Shown piece by piece: positions 12,494 through 13,833 of a stretch of 13,833 nucleotides of DNA. The stretch's first letter is position 1; each line of letters starts with the position of its first letter. Under the pieces are notes generated by a model. It did no database searches. It worked only from the letters and a program-made list of their open reading frames with translations, and had not been told where the DNA came from. The position numbers and the translations under genes were made by a program. The DNA lies in assembly GCA_019420425.1 (NCBI GenBank), contig JAHZHG010000035.1, positions 1-13,833 of the forward strand, given 5' to 3'. This DNA comes from Clostridiales bacterium. Lineage in GTDB: Bacteria; Bacillota; Clostridia; Lachnospirales; Lachnospiraceae.

Positions 12494-13833
12494 AGAAATG
12501 GTTTGCATTGAGCGATCAGGGAGCGCGGGAGCTGAAGCGAGGGATCGCGGCCACGACGATAGGACAGCTGTGTATCATGGCCCCCATTTCTCTTTTAATG
12601 CTGGTGACCATGGGGCTTCTTGATCAGCTTTGCGGGAATGCCGGGCTGAGCATCCGGCCAGGGGTGATTCTTCTGATGGCGGCAGCGCTCTTAATGCTGA
12701 TTTTCATCACCCAGTGGATTCAGTACAATTTGACTTATAAAGTAGCTTATGAGGAAAGCGCCAATCGGAGGATCGCGCTGGCGGAAAAACTGCGTCGTTT
12801 ACCCCTGTCATTTTTTGGACAGCGAGACCTGTCCGACCTGACGACGACCATGATGGGAGACTGTTCCAAACTGGAACGAATCTTTTCCAATGCGGTTCCC
12901 AGCTTATTTGGCACAGTCATTATGTTTGTGATCGTGTCCGCCGGCCTGCTCGTCATGGACTGGCGCATGGGGCTGTGCATTGTCCTGCCGGTGCCTGCGG
13001 CCGCGCTCATTCTGGCGGCGGCCAGAAAAGCCCAGGTAAAAGCGGAAAGCAGCAATTATGACGCCCATCGCGCCGCCTTTGATGGGGTGCAGGAATACCT
13101 GGACGCCATCCAGGAGCTTCGTTCTGCCGGGCTGGAGCAGGAATATCTGGAGGGGGTTGAGAAAAAGCTGGATCATGTGGTAAAGTGTGCGTTTCGCAAT
13201 GAGCTGGCTCCGGGTATCGCTGTGACGCTGGCGCAGCTGACGGTGCGCTTTGGCCTGGTGGCTGTTCTGCTGGTCGGCGGCATGCTGGTAGCGCAGCGCG
13301 CGCTGTCCGTCAATATGTTTATCCTTTATCTGCTGGTGGCCGGCCGTGTCTATGAGCCCTTTAGCTCCTGCTTTATGCTCATGGCGGAACTGTTTTCCGC
13401 ATTTGTCAGCATTGAGCGCACGAAGCAGATGGAGGCAACGGTGGAGCAGGCAGGACGGCCCGTCTGCGAAAACAATGGGTACGACATTGAGTTTAAGGAT
13501 GTTTCGTTTTCGTATAATGAGGAGCCAGTGTTAAACGGTGTGTCCTTTGTAGCAAAGCAGGGGCAGATCACGGCGCTGGCAGGCCCTTCCGGCAGCGGAA
13601 AATCTACAGTTTCTCGCCTGGCAGCCCGGTTCTGGGACGCAGATGCCGGTCAGGTATTGCTGGGCGGCGTGGACGTGACGACCGTGGAGCCGGAAACGCT
13701 GTTTAAGCACTATGCCATCGTCTTTCAGGAGGTGACGCTCTTTGACAATTCCGTCATGGAGAACATCCGCCTTGGCCGGGCGGGTGCGACAGATGAGGAA
13801 GTGCTGGCGGCAGCCAGAGCGGCTCAGTGCGAG
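12487..13833 (+). CDS. ABC transporter, fused transmembrane and ATPase domains (half transporter 2), partial
   Basis: The frame is open from ATG 12487 to the window edge (449 codons), so the C-terminus is missing. The protein begins MLKKWFALSDQG, has about six membrane helices (20-310), then an ATPase domain with Walker A GPSGSGKST (366-374, K372) and Q-loop VFQEVTLFDNSVMENIR. Signature, Walker B and H-loop lie beyond the window. The 7-nt overlap with the first half (12487-12493, ATGCTGA) and the shared fold mark it as the partner half of a heterodimer. GAGGTGAAG before the ATG may serve as ribosome site. Membrane domain plus one ATPase each is the exporter fold, which siderophore importers of the YbtPQ and IrtAB type also use. 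No substrate-binding protein gene is visible. Confidence 0.93.
   Translation, partial: MLKKWFALSDQGARELKRGIAATTIGQLCIMAPISLLMLVTMGLLDQLCGNAGLSIRPGVILLMAAALLMLIFITQWIQYNLTYKVAYEESANRRIALAEKLRRLPLSFFGQRDLSDLTTTMMGDCSKLERIFSNAVPSLFGTVIMFVIVSAGLLVMDWRMGLCIVLPVPAAALILAAARKAQVKAESSNYDAHRAAFDGVQEYLDAIQELRSAGLEQEYLEGVEKKLDHVVKCAFRNELAPGIAVTLAQLTVRFGLVAVLLVGGMLVAQRALSVNMFILYLLVAGRVYEPFSSCFMLMAELFSAFVSIERTKQMEATVEQAGRPVCENNGYDIEFKDVSFSYNEEPVLNGVSFVAKQGQITALAGPSGSGKSTVSRLAARFWDADAGQVLLGGVDVTTVEPETLFKHYAIVFQEVTLFDNSVMENIRLGRAGATDEEVLAAARAAQCE

Overview
The window looks like chromosomal DNA of an anaerobic Gram-positive Clostridia member, most likely Lachnospiraceae-like. This rests on strong AGGAGG-type ribosome binding sites, GTG and TTG starts, extended -10 promoters, and the gene families present; no marker gene fixes the species. 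I see no rRNA, tRNA, CRISPR array, transposase or phage gene.

Layout. (1) 207-2345: a 712-aa secreted protein of unknown family, closed by a strong intrinsic terminator. (2) 2346-2585: a convergent intergenic region with an apparently ownerless promoter and operator (GTTAG-N6-CTAAC). (3) 2586-3122, minus: a TetR-type repressor, divergent from a membrane-proteolysis operon of three genes: a 102-aa coiled-coil/zinc-ribbon protein, an FtsH-type AAA+ metalloprotease (overlapping its neighbour by 8 nt) and an M50 site-2-type intramembrane protease. The divergent region holds two well-formed promoters and two inverted repeats, one of them centred between the -35 and -10 of tetR. (4) 6324-8289: a flippase-like (LPG-synthase TM domain) membrane protein and a GT8 glycosyltransferase. 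(5) 8290-8707: a 418-bp gene-free region with hairpins, an orphan RBS with a four-codon ORF, and a promoter overlapped by a GTTAG-type operator; a second copy of that operator lies just before the next gene. (6) 8708-13833: an alpha/beta hydrolase, an AraC regulator and two half-size ABC exporter-fold transporters, the second cut by the window edge. The pair resembles siderophore-type importers (YbtPQ/IrtAB) or other heterodimeric ABC systems.

How the parts may work together. TetR probably controls itself and perhaps the FtsH/M50 operon, a membrane quality-control or regulated-proteolysis unit. The hydrolase-AraC-ABC-ABC cluster has the make-up of a metal- or siderophore-linked uptake cassette: the GTTAG-N6-CTAAC elements would be bound by a global (perhaps DtxR-like, metal-sensing) repressor, AraC would sense the ligand, the ABC pair would move it, and the hydrolase would process it. 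The same element occurs about 6 kb upstream with no gene behind it, which suggests either a lost operon or an RNA running antisense into tetR. The AraC gene reads through an embedded intrinsic terminator, giving a 40-residue non-domain tail. These last points are the most unusual things in the window.
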